64,000 nucleotides of DNA from Isoptericola sediminis (GTDB lineage Bacteria > Actinomycetota > Actinomycetes > Actinomycetales > Cellulomonadaceae). Position 1 is the stretch's first letter; the number at the start of each line of letters is the position of its first letter. Below, one piece after another: positions 15,912 through 24,288 of this stretch. The notes beneath the pieces were generated by a model. That model searched no databases. It saw only the letters and a list, made by a program, of their open reading frames with translations, and was not told where the DNA came from. The position numbers and the translations under genes were made by a program. The stretch covers positions 62,001 through 126,000 of the forward strand of contig NZ_JABFAJ010000011.1 in NCBI RefSeq assembly GCF_013085345.1, written 5' to 3'.

Positions 15912-16168
15912 TCGCCGGGCGACGTTTCACTCGCCGCCGCCCCGATCGGCACAAAGAAGTCGGCCTCGGCAGCATCGACTGCGATGAAGCTGTGAGCGCG
16001 TCTAGGAATCTGAGCCGGAATGCGGGCGGCCAGCGAAGCCTGCGCGCTCGAACTCGTCGGCCGCGATTCCGGACCCTCTCGCGCCAGTTGCCGGCTGGGC
16101 ACAGCGAGCCAGTCGGTCGCAGTCACCTCTGCTCGGGACGCCACACCACACGGAATCCGCCAGGATTC

Positions 16169-16200
16169 GCTAGCACGGCGTACTCGTACAGCGTGCTAGC
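16169..16200. promoter_or_regulatory. Palindromic operator before the TetR gene
   Basis: Perfect inverted repeat GCTAGCACG (16169-16177) and CGTGCTAGC (16192-16200) with a 14-bp centre that itself contains GTAC twice. It ends eight bases before the tetR-type ATG, so the encoded repressor very probably binds it to regulate itself and the coupled hydrolase. Confidence 0.75.
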
Positions 16201-16208
16201 CTCGCATC

Positions 16209-16808
16209 ATGTCGGCTCCAAAAGATCGCAGGACCGCGATCCTGAACGCGGCCCGCGAGCTCGCGTCCCGTGACGGCGTCGGTGCGGTCACTGTTCGCGC
16301 GGTGAGCGCCGCGGCGGGCATCGGCGTCGGAACGCTGCGGCACTACTTCCCGTCGCAGCGCGAGCTCGTCGACGCCGTGGTTGCCGACATGGTCGACGGG
16401 ATGCTCGACGAGTCGGTGATCCTCGACCGAGACGTGGCACCGGCTGACCGGCTCGCCCACGCCCTGCTGCAGTTCCTGCCGGCATCGAGCGCCGATCGCG
16501 GACAGCTCGACGCCTGGTTCGCGTTCTACGTCTCAGCACTGGCAACTCAGCCCTCCGCACACGCACGCCGCGTCCTCGAAGCATCCGTGGTGACGTCGCA
16601 CGAACACCTGCGGCGATGGCTCGAGGTGCTCACCGAGGAGGGTGCGCTCGAGGTGTCGTCGGTCGCCGACACCTCGTCGGCTCTGATCGCGCTGGTCAAC
16701 GGACTGACGCTGGAGGCACTGACGCCTGGATCACCCGTCACGGTCGAGGACGCGCGTCGCATCGCCGAAGCCGCCGCCCGGGGTGTCGTGAGGGGCACCT
16801 GGCTATGA
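16209..16808 (+). CDS. TetR-family transcriptional regulator
   Basis: Repressor of 199 aa. Residues 5-52 are the TetR DNA-binding domain, with the HTH TVRAVSAAAGIGVGTLRHYF followed by PSQRELVDAVV. The C-terminal two thirds are helical, as in the ligand-binding and dimer domain. The ATG at 16209 follows a palindrome that is the likely operator. The stop overlaps the start of the downstream hydrolase (ATGA), so regulator and enzyme are made from one message, and the hydrolase substrate or a related compound may be the inducer. Confidence 0.92.
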   Translation: MSAPKDRRTAILNAARELASRDGVGAVTVRAVSAAAGIGVGTLRHYFPSQRELVDAVVADMVDGMLDESVILDRDVAPADRLAHALLQFLPASSADRGQLDAWFAFYVSALATQPSAHARRVLEASVVTSHEHLRRWLEVLTEEGALEVSSVADTSSALIALVNGLTLEALTPGSPVTVEDARRIAEAAARGVVRGTWL

Positions 16809-18097
16809 GGTCGCCGCAGCGGGAGAAGATGCGTGGGCGCCTCGCTGGGGTGCCCGGAGTGCATTTTGTGCGCCGGCCCAGGACGGACGAGTCACCCGAG
16901 TTCGACCTCGGCTACGTCCGTGCTGGCCCGTCGTCGGCGGTTCCGGCGGTGGTGCTTCCCGGCGGCCCTGGACTCGCCTCCGTCCTGCCGTACCGGGCGT
17001 TCCGACGCAGATGCGCCGAGCAGGGCTTGGGCACCGTGATGATCGAGCACCGCGGCGTCGGGCTCTCGCGCGAAGACCTGGACGGAGCGGACCTCCCCGC
17101 CACGGCACTGACGGTCCGCTCCGCCGTGGACGACATCGCGGCGGTCCTGGACGCCGAGGGCATCGACCGCGCCATCATCTACGGATCGTCATATGGCAGC
17201 TACCTCGCCCAGGCCTTCGGCGCATGGCATCCGGACCGTGTCGCCGGCATGGTCCTGGACTCGACGATGGCGAGCGCCAATGACCACGTCGTCGTCCGCG
17301 CTCATGTCCGCGACCTTCTCTGGGAGGGCAACACAGCAGCGACGACGACGGTGGCGCACCTGCTACGCCAGCTGGTCGACTCGGGCGCCGTCGAGCTCGA
17401 CCAGGCCTGCGCCGTCACCCGCATCGTCTACGAGCTCGCGGGAACCGAGACGCTCCACCGGTTACTGACGGTCAGAGGGCGAGGCAAGTCCCGCACCTGG
17501 CGCTGGATCGCGCGCCTCGGCGACCGCGAGACCAACGACGTGGCGCCGTTCGTCATGGAGTTCGATCTCGTCGGCCGCATCGCGCTACGCGAGCTCAACT
17601 ACGCGCCGGAGCCAGATGGCGGGCCCTTCGATCCAGCCATCGACTTCCGTCCTCTTGCCGCTGACTACGACCCGTTCGAAGCGGAGCCCCTGAATCTGCC
17701 CGCGCAGTGGGCGGGCTTCGACTGGCCACTGGTAGTCCTGTCCGGAGACCGCGACCTCCGCACACCTCGCCCCATCGCCGATCGGGTGGTCAGCGCAGCC
17801 CCGGATGCCGCGCTCGTCCCGCTCCCCTGCGGACACAGCGCCCTCGACACCCACGCGCAGGCTGCGGTGGCGGCGATCGCCGCGGTCACGAACAGAACTC
17901 ACCACGAACTCGACACGGACTTCCCGGGCGGGGCTGGCCCCCGCCGCAACGGAACCTCGCGAGGTCTCGGCACGATCATCCGTGCAGGGCTCGCACTCGA
18001 AGGCCTCCTCCCCGGCGGCCGCGGAGACGGCAGCATCCAGCCACCCGAATCATGCTGGGTGCAGCGCACCCAGGATCACCCGAACGATGCCGACTGA
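16805..18097 (+). CDS. Alpha/beta-hydrolase, proline-iminopeptidase-like
   Basis: Hydrolase of 430 aa. An HGG-like oxyanion segment VVLPGGPGLASVL is followed by EHRGVGLS and the nucleophile elbow IIYGSSYGSYLAQAFG with Ser129. The acid is likely in LSGDRDLRTPRP and the histidine in LPCGHSALDTH. This order, with PGGPG and RGxGxS, is that of prolyl aminopeptidase and tripeptidyl aminopeptidase relatives. There is no signal peptide. The last 50 residues (after THHELDTDFPGG) are poorly structured and may be an extension. Co-translated with the TetR regulator. Confidence 0.85.
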   Translation: MRSPQREKMRGRLAGVPGVHFVRRPRTDESPEFDLGYVRAGPSSAVPAVVLPGGPGLASVLPYRAFRRRCAEQGLGTVMIEHRGVGLSREDLDGADLPATALTVRSAVDDIAAVLDAEGIDRAIIYGSSYGSYLAQAFGAWHPDRVAGMVLDSTMASANDHVVVRAHVRDLLWEGNTAATTTVAHLLRQLVDSGAVELDQACAVTRIVYELAGTETLHRLLTVRGRGKSRTWRWIARLGDRETNDVAPFVMEFDLVGRIALRELNYAPEPDGGPFDPAIDFRPLAADYDPFEAEPLNLPAQWAGFDWPLVVLSGDRDLRTPRPIADRVVSAAPDAALVPLPCGHSALDTHAQAAVAAIAAVTNRTHHELDTDFPGGAGPRRNGTSRGLGTIIRAGLALEGLLPGGRGDGSIQPPESCWVQRTQDHPNDAD

Positions 18098-18225
18098 TTG
18101 GGCTGCCAGATCAAGTCCCGCCCCGCGAGCACGCTCTCCGCGGCGCTCGCCAGGAGAGTTGGCGGAGCTCATGAACCATATCTGCGAGATTCTGAAGGAC
18201 CGCCCGCACGTCGATAACAGTCGGG

Positions 18226-20922
18226 TCAAACCTGCATGTCGACGAATCGCGAGTAGTGACCCTGGAACGCCACCGTGATCGTGTCGGTCGGACCGTTACG
18301 GTGCTTCGCCACGATCAGGTCGGCCTCGCCGGCACGCGGCGACTCCTTCTCGTAGGCGTCCTCGCGGTGCAGCAGGATCACCATGTCGGCATCCTGCTCG
18401 ATGCTGTTGTGTACGGAGATGCCGTTGGCGATGAAGTTATGGGTGCCGAGCACGGTCGCGTCGAAGACCTGCTTCTCACCCATCGGCTCGATCGACACGA
18501 CCTCGTCCCACAGCAGGTCGTTGACCGCCATGATCTCGAGCTCTTCGCTCTCGAGGACGTCCGCGATCTTGCCGAGGCGCTGGCGCGAGGGTGCGTGCTT
18601 CCACAGCGCGCTGCCGCAGAACTGTGTACCGATCGCTTCGGCGAACTGGCGGTGCGACATCCCGCGCTCGACCAGGAGGTCACGAACGTCGTCCCACACC
18701 TGACGGGGAACCGTGTCCCGGTTCGTGTTCGCCTGGGTATCGCGGATGATCCCGAGCAGCTCTTCGGCCGCATCACCGCGGTCGCCGTGGACGCCGATCT
18801 CCTGGAGGAAGCGTCGCTGGTCGTCCACACCCGAGACGTCGAGCGTGTAGCCCTGCCGGTACGCACCCTTCAGCGTGGCGCGCCGAATCCTCGTCGAGAT
18901 GCCGAAGCGCAGCAGGAGGCGCGAGAGCCCGTCGACGAGCTCTCGTGACGTCGAGGCGTAGTAGATGCGTCCGCCTCGCTGGTTCTTGTTGACCGTCACC
19001 GAGCCGTCGGTCGCCCAGATGTGCTTGATGAAGAGCGCGATCTGCTCCTTGGGCAGGTGGAACACGCCCGACGGGATGAACTTCTCGTGGCTCCGGGCGC
19101 CGAACAGCCCCAGGTCGTCCAACCACGCCGCGACCGGGTTCCGCTTACCGCGCGCCAGCTTGTACGGCGCCGGCAGGCGGAGCGTTGTCACGCGGGCGGC
19201 CGCGTACTCATCCCGCACAGGGGTGATGCCGAAGGCGGTCGCCGCGTCGCTGACCGCGTCCAGGTTTCGCTCGTCGATCGATGCATAGCGGATCGGCTGC
19301 CGCTTGACGAACGACCCGTCACCGAGCAGGTGCGCCAGCATGACCACCTTGCGGTCGTCCCACGCGGTGTTCTGCTCCGGCCCTGGAACGTGCCGCGGCA
19401 CACCGAGGCGTGACCCGACCTCAAGCTCGCCGAGCGGGGTCCAGCCCTCGTAGGTGAGGAAGGGGTGGTTCGCCGTCGCCTCGATCTCCTTGCCGGACGC
19501 CAGCCGGAGCCGGTACACGGGCTTCACCCCGGTGGAGAACACGTGGGTGAGGTGGCGCCGCACGTACTGCAGCCGGTCGTTGAGCGCCCACACGGGCACG
19601 TCGGTGGCACCCTCGGCGTGGAGCTCACCCATCGTCGTCTCGGCGCCCGTGTCGGCGCGGAGGATCTTCGTGTCCTCGGTCAGGCAGCCCGACTCACGCA
19701 GGTCGGACATCTGCGGCTTCTTGTCGCTCCGGGTCTCGGGACCACGGTTCAGCTGCGACAGCGCGATGACGGGGACCTCGATCTCCTTCGCGAGCAGCTT
19801 CAGCGCACGCGAGAACTCGGAGACCTCCTGCTGCCGGGACTCGACCTTCTTGCCGGACGTCATGAGCTGCAGGTAGTCGACGATGACGAGCTCGAGGTCG
19901 TGCTTCTGCTTGAGCCGCCGGCACTTGGCCCGGATCTCGGTCAGCGACATGTTCGGCGAGTCGTCGATGAACAGCGGGGCCTCGGAGACCTTGCCCATAA
20001 TCTTGGCGAGCTTCTGCCAGTCGTCGTCACCCATGGAACCGTTGCGCAGCTTCTGCAGGTGCACGCGCGCCTCGGCCGACAGCAGACGCATCGTGATCTC
20101 GTTGCGGCTCATCTCGAGCGAGAACACGACGGACGTCTTCTGGCTCTTGATCGACGCCGCACGAGCAAGATCCAATGCCAGCGTCGACTTGCCCATGGCA
20201 GGCCGCGCGGCGACGACGATCATCTGCCCGGGGTGCAGACCGTTCGTCAGCCGGTCCAGGTCCGCGAACCCGGTGGGCACGCCGACCATGCCCTCGCCGC
20301 GGTTCCCCGCGGCCTCGATCTCGTCCATCGTGCCGCCGATGATGTCCGCCAGCGGCGCGTAGTCCTCGGTGGTCTTGCGCTCGGTGACGGCGTAGATCTC
20401 CGCCTGGGCGTTGTTGACGACGGTCTCGACGTCGCCGCCGTCGGTCGCGTACCCGAGCTGGACGATCTTGGTGCCGGCCTCGACGAGACGGCGCAGCACG
20501 GCCCGCTCGCGCACGATGCGCGCGTAGTAGCCGGCGTTCGCGGCGGTCGGCACCCCGGCCATGAGGTCGTGGATGTAGGAGGCGCCGCCCATGCGGCCGA
20601 TCTCGCCGCGCTTGGTCAGCTCGGCCACGACCGTGATGGCGTCGGCCGGCTCGCCGCGGCCGTAGAGGTCGATGATCGCCTCGTAGATCGCCTCGTGCGC
20701 AGGCCGGTAGAAGTCGTTGCCGCGGATCTGCTCGACGACGTCGGCGATCGCGTCCTTCGACAGCAGCATGCCGCCCAGCACGCTCATCTCGGCGTCGAGG
20801 TCCTGGGGAGGGGTGCGGTCGAAGGCCGGCCGTGATCCGTAGCCTGCTTCGAGCTCCTCGATCGACATGCGTCCCCCAGTCCGGTTCTCACCGGAATCAA
20901 TGCCCCGCGTGGGCTCGTTCAC
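18226..20922 (-). CDS. dnaB: Replicative DNA helicase DnaB with in-frame intein
   Basis: Precursor of 898 aa; removing the 427-residue intein leaves a 471-aa helicase, a normal DnaB size. The N-terminal primase-interaction domain covers about 38-140, from PPQDLDAEMSVLGGMLL. The RecA-like ATPase has Walker A ARPAMGKST (Lys245) and Walker B LELVIVDYLQL. Host protein resumes after the intein at SIEQDADMVILLHRED. The GTG at 20922 lacks a clear ribosome site; an ATG at 20868 (MSIEELEAGYG) behind GGGGGACGC is the alternative. The helicase unwinds DNA at the fork; DciA, encoded at 59917, is its probable loader. The gene is separated from rpsF-rplI by an exporter and an accessory gene. Confidence 0.96.
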   Translation of the reverse strand: MNEPTRGIDSGENRTGGRMSIEELEAGYGSRPAFDRTPPQDLDAEMSVLGGMLLSKDAIADVVEQIRGNDFYRPAHEAIYEAIIDLYGRGEPADAITVVAELTKRGEIGRMGGASYIHDLMAGVPTAANAGYYARIVRERAVLRRLVEAGTKIVQLGYATDGGDVETVVNNAQAEIYAVTERKTTEDYAPLADIIGGTMDEIEAAGNRGEGMVGVPTGFADLDRLTNGLHPGQMIVVAARPAMGKSTLALDLARAASIKSQKTSVVFSLEMSRNEITMRLLSAEARVHLQKLRNGSMGDDDWQKLAKIMGKVSEAPLFIDDSPNMSLTEIRAKCRRLKQKHDLELVIVDYLQLMTSGKKVESRQQEVSEFSRALKLLAKEIEVPVIALSQLNRGPETRSDKKPQMSDLRESGCLTEDTKILRADTGAETTMGELHAEGATDVPVWALNDRLQYVRRHLTHVFSTGVKPVYRLRLASGKEIEATANHPFLTYEGWTPLGELEVGSRLGVPRHVPGPEQNTAWDDRKVVMLAHLLGDGSFVKRQPIRYASIDERNLDAVSDAATAFGITPVRDEYAAARVTTLRLPAPYKLARGKRNPVAAWLDDLGLFGARSHEKFIPSGVFHLPKEQIALFIKHIWATDGSVTVNKNQRGGRIYYASTSRELVDGLSRLLLRFGISTRIRRATLKGAYRQGYTLDVSGVDDQRRFLQEIGVHGDRGDAAEELLGIIRDTQANTNRDTVPRQVWDDVRDLLVERGMSHRQFAEAIGTQFCGSALWKHAPSRQRLGKIADVLESEELEIMAVNDLLWDEVVSIEPMGEKQVFDATVLGTHNFIANGISVHNSIEQDADMVILLHREDAYEKESPRAGEADLIVAKHRNGPTDTITVAFQGHYSRFVDMQV
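18406..19686 (-). mobile_element. DnaB intein with LAGLIDADG homing endonuclease
   Basis: In-frame insertion covering residues 413-839 of the DnaB precursor, between DLRESG and SIEQDAD. Splicing residues are complete: Cys413 at the start, block B TANH at 483-486, and terminal HN (His838, Asn839) followed by Ser840. Between the splicing halves are two dodecapeptides, LAHLLGDGSF around 529-538 and FIKHIWATDG around 631-640, each with its acidic residue, so the homing endonuclease looks intact. To my recollection the Synechocystis DnaB intein occupies the same site. It should excise itself post-translationally. Confidence 0.95.
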
Positions 20923-20961
20923 CGGTCGTCAAGGTCTTGTTCTAGCGTGCGCCTCTGACAG

Positions 20962-21105
20962 TGTGGATGACGCTAGGCGCGCCCAGGGACCGACGCAACG
21001 GACCCTGTGGACGAACGTGTGGACCCCGGTGTGGAAGACTGCCCACATCCTGTGCACAGCCGGTGGACAACCCTGTGCACAACTGGGGAAATCTGCTGTG
21101 TACAA
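20962..21105. promoter_or_regulatory. Cluster of DnaA-box-like 9-mers between dnaB and the MATE gene
   Basis: Within 144 bp there are eight TGTGGAxxx or TGTGxACAA-like words in one orientation: 20962 (TGTGGATGA), 21006 (TGTGGACGA), 21018 (TGTGGACCC), 21030 (TGTGGAAGA), 21051 (TGTGCACAG), 21062 (GGTGGACAA), 21074 (TGTGCACAA) and 21097 (TGTGTACAA). Actinobacterial DnaA boxes read TTGTCCACA or TTGTGCACA on the other strand. The cluster covers the divergent dnaB and MATE promoters and lies about 33.5 kb from dnaA. Confidence 0.55.
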
Positions 21106-21164
21106 GCCCCGAAACGGGGTGTGAACAGCCACGACGTCGTACTCATGCTGTGGAGGAAAACTCG

Positions 21165-22487
21165 GTGGGTGACTTCCGCCGCATCGACCGCGAGATCCTC
21201 GCGCTCGCCTGGCCGGCCCTCGGCGCGCTCGTCGCGGAACCGTTGTTCGTGCTCGTCGACAGCTCCGTCGTCGGGCACCTGGGGACGGCACAGCTCGCCG
21301 GCCTCTCGCTCGCCTCCACGATCCTGCTGACCCTCGTCGGGCTGTGCATCTTCCTCGCCTACGCCACCACCGCCGCCGTGGCGCGGCGTCTCGGCGCCGG
21401 GCACGACCGCGAGGCCCTCCAGTCCGGCGTCGACGGCATGTGGCTCGCCCTCGGGCTGGGCCTCGTCCTGGGGATACTCCTGTGGACGACGGCGCCCTGG
21501 GCGGTCTCCGCCATGGGTGCCACCGGCGAGGTCGCCGAGCACGCGGTCACCTACCTGCGCTGGTCCTCCCCCGGGCTGCCCGGGATGCTCCTCGTGCTCG
21601 CCACGACGGGCGTACTCCGCGGACTCCAGGACACCCGTACCCCCCTGTGGGTGGCGTCCGGCGGTGCGGTGTTCAACGCTGTCGGCTCGGTGACGCTCGT
21701 CTACGGCGTCGGGATGGGGATCGCCGGCTCGGCCCTCGCGACGACGACGGCGCAGCTCCTGATGGGCGCCGTGCTCGCCGTCGTCGTGGTCACCGGGGCA
21801 CGCCGCCGCGGCGCCTCGCTGCGCCCTCACCACGCGGGCATCTGGGCCAACGCTGTCGCCGGCGCTCCCCTGCTGGTGCGCACCATCTCGCTGCGCCTGG
21901 CGATCCTGCTGACGGTGTGGGTTGCGACCGGGCTCGGCGCCGTCGCGCTCGGCGGGCACCAGGTCGTCAACAGCCTGTGGGGTCTCGCGGCGTTCGCCCT
22001 GGACGCCCTCGCGATCGCGGCGCAGGCGCTGGTCGGCTTCGGCCTCGGCTCCGGCGAAACCACCCGCGTCCGGGCGGTGCTGCGGCGGTGCCTCCAGTGG
22101 GGCGTCGGCGCGGGGGCGCTCATCGGCCTCGTCCTCGCAGCGGCGTCCTGGTGGATCGCACCACTGTTCTCCCCCGACCCCGACGTACGTGTGGCCATCA
22201 CCGCCGGGCTCGTCGTCTGCGGGGTGTTCATGCCGATGGCCGGGTGGGTGTTCGTCCTCGACGGCGTCCTCATCGGAGCCGGCGACGGCCGGTTCCTCGC
22301 CTGGGCGGGCATGCTGACGCTCGTGGCCTACGCACCCGTCGCGCTGGCGGTGCGCTCCTGGGCGCCGGACGGTGCCGTGGGGCTGGCCTGGCTGTGGGCG
22401 GCCTTCGCCGGGGTGTTCATGCTGGCCCGCGCCCTAACGACCGGTCTGCGCGCCCGCGGCGAACGCTGGATGACCACCGGCGTCTGA
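21165..22487 (+). CDS. MATE-family efflux transporter (DinF-like)
   Basis: Membrane protein of 440 aa with twelve hydrophobic segments in two homologous halves, typical of MATE exporters that use an ion gradient to expel cationic compounds. Characteristic stretches are IDREILALAWPALGALVAEP, DSSVVGHLGTAQLAGLSLA and GGHQVVNSLWGLAAFALDA. The GTG at 21165 has GGAGG about nine bases upstream; the longer in-frame reading through the DnaA-box-like region is rejected. A MATE gene next to dnaB and the rpsF-rplI cluster is common in Actinobacteria. The DinF subfamily assignment is by overall resemblance. Confidence 0.92.
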   Translation: MGDFRRIDREILALAWPALGALVAEPLFVLVDSSVVGHLGTAQLAGLSLASTILLTLVGLCIFLAYATTAAVARRLGAGHDREALQSGVDGMWLALGLGLVLGILLWTTAPWAVSAMGATGEVAEHAVTYLRWSSPGLPGMLLVLATTGVLRGLQDTRTPLWVASGGAVFNAVGSVTLVYGVGMGIAGSALATTTAQLLMGAVLAVVVVTGARRRGASLRPHHAGIWANAVAGAPLLVRTISLRLAILLTVWVATGLGAVALGGHQVVNSLWGLAAFALDALAIAAQALVGFGLGSGETTRVRAVLRRCLQWGVGAGALIGLVLAAASWWIAPLFSPDPDVRVAITAGLVVCGVFMPMAGWVFVLDGVLIGAGDGRFLAWAGMLTLVAYAPVALAVRSWAPDGAVGLAWLWAAFAGVFMLARALTTGLRARGERWMTTGV

Positions 22488-22516
22488 CCCCGATGCCGTG
22501 TTCAGCTGCGCCCGCT

Positions 22517-22572
22517 CGGCAGTTCGTGCCTGGATCGGCATCTTGAACTGCCGAATGAGGCACGAACTGCCG
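22517..22572. repeat. 56-bp palindromic repeat, copy 1
   Basis: Perfect 15-bp arms, CGGCAGTTCGTGCCT at 22517-22531 and its complement at 22558-22572, enclose a 26-bp centre that contains a smaller inverted repeat (CGGCA ... TGCCG). A second copy with identical arms and a 20-of-26 identical centre lies at 23633-23688, on the far side of the AbiEi-like gene and in the same orientation. It sits 29 bp after the MATE stop and 55 bp from the end of the minus-strand gene, so it could act as a bidirectional terminator. Confidence 0.85.
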
Positions 22573-22626
22573 ATCGCGACTCGTCGGTGCGAGCCTCCCG
22601 CTGGTACCCGCGACGGCGGCCCCCGG

Positions 22627-23580
22627 TCAGCGCGGCCGGGACAGGAGCGGGTTCCGGCGCGCCGTCCCGCGCACGGCAGCCGGGAAACGGGCCAGCAGCC
22701 GGTCCGCCACCGCGTGCGGGTCGTAGGCATCCTTCGAGGTGACGCGCAGCAGCTGGATGCCGGTCGCCTCCGTGATCGCGTCGGCACGGCGTTTCTCCTC
22801 GATGCGCGCCCGGTCGGGATCGTGGTCACCGCCTAACGCACCGGTCCGGTACTTCACCAGCCCGTCGAACTCCGCGAGCACCGCGTGCTCGGGCCAACCG
22901 ACGTCGACGCGGAAACGTCCGAGCCGCGTGGCGACGGGTACCTGGGTCCGCGGCCGCGGCAGACCGGCCCAGTGGGCCACGTAGCGCAGCCACGACTCCC
23001 AGGGACTCTCGGCACCCCGGTCAGCGAGCTCGAGCACGAGCAGCCCCCGCCGGCGGCCACGGGTCCGCGCACCGATCAGTGCCCGCGTGGCCGACCGGTC
23101 GAGCCCACGGGCCAGCGCGGCGTCGGCGATCACGAGTCCGTCCAGCGGAGGCATGGCCGTCGCGCAGTCCGCCACGGTGCGTTCCAGGGTGGTCGACGGC
23201 AGCCCCAGAGCCTCGGTGCGCTCCCCCGGCGGCACGGGCGTCACGTGCCGGTGCACGTCCTGAGCGGCGCGCGACGACGCGCGGTACGTCTGCAGCACGT
23301 GAGTGCCGCTCGGCAGCCGCCACAGCGGTAGTCCGTGCAGCATCGCCGCGGTCGCGTGGCTGAACCAGTGGCCGGCCCGCAGCTGTCGGTCCAACGCCCG
23401 TGCCCGGTCGATCTGCAGGTCACGCGCCGCACTCCGACGCCCTCCGTCCGGAGCGTCCGGCACGGACCGGTAGGCACCTCGTCGGATGCGCTCGATCTCG
23501 CCGGCGCGGCACGCCTGCCGGAGGTCCGAGGGCAGGGACTCGCGGGCGATCACGATCTCGGAGGGCACGGACCTCAGCAT
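22627..23580 (-). CDS. AbiEi-antitoxin-like protein with DUF559/PD-(D/E)XK-type C-terminal domain
   Basis: Protein of 317 aa. The N-terminal half has a short winged-helix region (LRQACRAGEIERIRRGAYRS) and then the pattern SHATAAMLHGLPLWRLPSG and TTLERTVADCATAMPPLDGL, as in type IV antitoxin AbiEi-like proteins. The C-terminal half reads RFRVDVGWPEHAVLAEFDG, then a conserved KYR and EKRRADAITEATGIQLLRV, which fits a DUF559/very-short-patch-repair-like nuclease fold. Such fusions are abundant in Actinobacteria and their role is not settled; no AbiEii toxin is adjacent. The ATG at 23580 has only a weak ribosome site. The gene is bracketed by two identical-armed palindromes. Confidence 0.8.
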   Translation of the reverse strand: MLRSVPSEIVIARESLPSDLRQACRAGEIERIRRGAYRSVPDAPDGGRRSAARDLQIDRARALDRQLRAGHWFSHATAAMLHGLPLWRLPSGTHVLQTYRASSRAAQDVHRHVTPVPPGERTEALGLPSTTLERTVADCATAMPPLDGLVIADAALARGLDRSATRALIGARTRGRRRGLLVLELADRGAESPWESWLRYVAHWAGLPRPRTQVPVATRLGRFRVDVGWPEHAVLAEFDGLVKYRTGALGGDHDPDRARIEEKRRADAITEATGIQLLRVTSKDAYDPHAVADRLLARFPAAVRGTARRNPLLSRPR

Positions 23581-23632
23581 CGCGGCCCGACCGAGCGGTC
23601 ACCGGTGGTCGTCCACAGCCTGGGGACTCACT

Positions 23633-23688
23633 CGGCAGTTCGTGCCTCGTTCGGCAGCTTGAACTGCCGAGCGAGGCACGAACTGCCG
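23633..23688. repeat. 56-bp palindromic repeat, copy 2
   Basis: Same 15-bp arms as copy 1 (23633-23647 and 23674-23688). The centre is cleaner here: CGGCAG-CTTGAA-CTGCCG forms a nested 6-bp hairpin. It lies 53 bp upstream of the AbiEi-like start and downstream of rplI. Matching arms with a diverged centre suggest selection on the fold rather than recent duplication alone. Confidence 0.85.
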
Positions 23689-23767
23689 AGCGCGTGCTCG
23701 TCTCGGTACCGGGCGCGGACCGGTCCATCGGCGGGGCGGCACGAGCACCGACGCCCACCGAGCACGA

Positions 23768-23806
23768 CGAAGGCCCCGGCCCCCCACAGGGGAACCGGGG
23801 CCTTCG
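23768..23806 (-). terminator. Terminator of the rpsF-ssb-rpsR-rplI operon
   Basis: A 12-bp perfect stem (CGAAGGCCCCGG and its complement) with a 15-base loop, 16 bp past the rplI stop. It is the only strong hairpin immediately after the ribosomal operon. Confidence 0.8.
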
Positions 23807-23822
23807 TGCGATCGAACCGGCG

Positions 23823-24272
23823 TCAGCCGGCGACGACCTCCAGCTCGATCTTCGCCGACACCTCGGGGTGCAGGCGGATCGACACGGTGTGCTCACCGAG
23901 CGACTTGATCGGCTGGCCGATCTCGATCTTGCGCTTGTCGACGGACGGGCCGCCGGCCGACTGCACGGCCTTGGCGATGTCCGCGGTCGTGACCGCACCG
24001 AACAGGCGGCCGGACTCGCCGGCGTGCGCCTCGACGGTGTAGGTCCGCGACTGGATCGACTCGGCCGCGGCCTGAGCGTCCTCGCGCGTGGCGATCTCGC
24101 GGGCCTTGCGGGCCTTGCGGATCGCGGAGATCTGCGACTCGGCGCCCTTGGTCCACGGCGTGGCCAGCGAACGCGGGATGAGGAAGTTACGGGCGTACCC
24201 GTCCTTCACCTCGACGACGTCGCCGGGCTCACCGAGACCGGTCACCTCGTGGGTCAGGATCAGCTTTGCCAT
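23823..24272 (-). CDS. rplI: 50S ribosomal protein L9
   Basis: 149 aa, the normal length. The N-terminal RNA-binding domain is [20 protein letters not shown] followed by the family signature [16 protein letters not shown] long connecting helix ([20 protein letters not shown]) leads to the C-terminal domain ending [14 protein letters not shown]9 binds 23S rRNA domain V and helps keep frame. It is the last gene of the operon, 16 bp after rpsR, with a terminator directly behind it. Confidence 0.98.
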   Translation of the reverse strand: MAKLILTHEVTGLGEPGDVVEVKDGYARNFLIPRSLATPWTKGAESQISAIRKARKAREIATREDAQAAAESIQSRTYTVEAHAGESGRLFGAVTTADIAKAVQSAGGPSVDKRKIEIGQPIKSLGEHTVSIRLHPEVSAKIELEVVAG

Positions 24273-24288
24273 GATCTGGATCCTTTCC

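Noticed and set aside
15912-16168. Minus-strand open frame overlapping the hypothetical gene and the tetR upstream region.
   Set aside because: No family resemblance and no ribosome site; the stretch appears non-coding.
20961-21164. Longer N-terminus for the MATE exporter.
   Set aside because: The extra residues are Cys/Arg/Trp-rich, come from the DnaA-box-like region and have no ribosome site, whereas GGAGG precedes the GTG at 21165.
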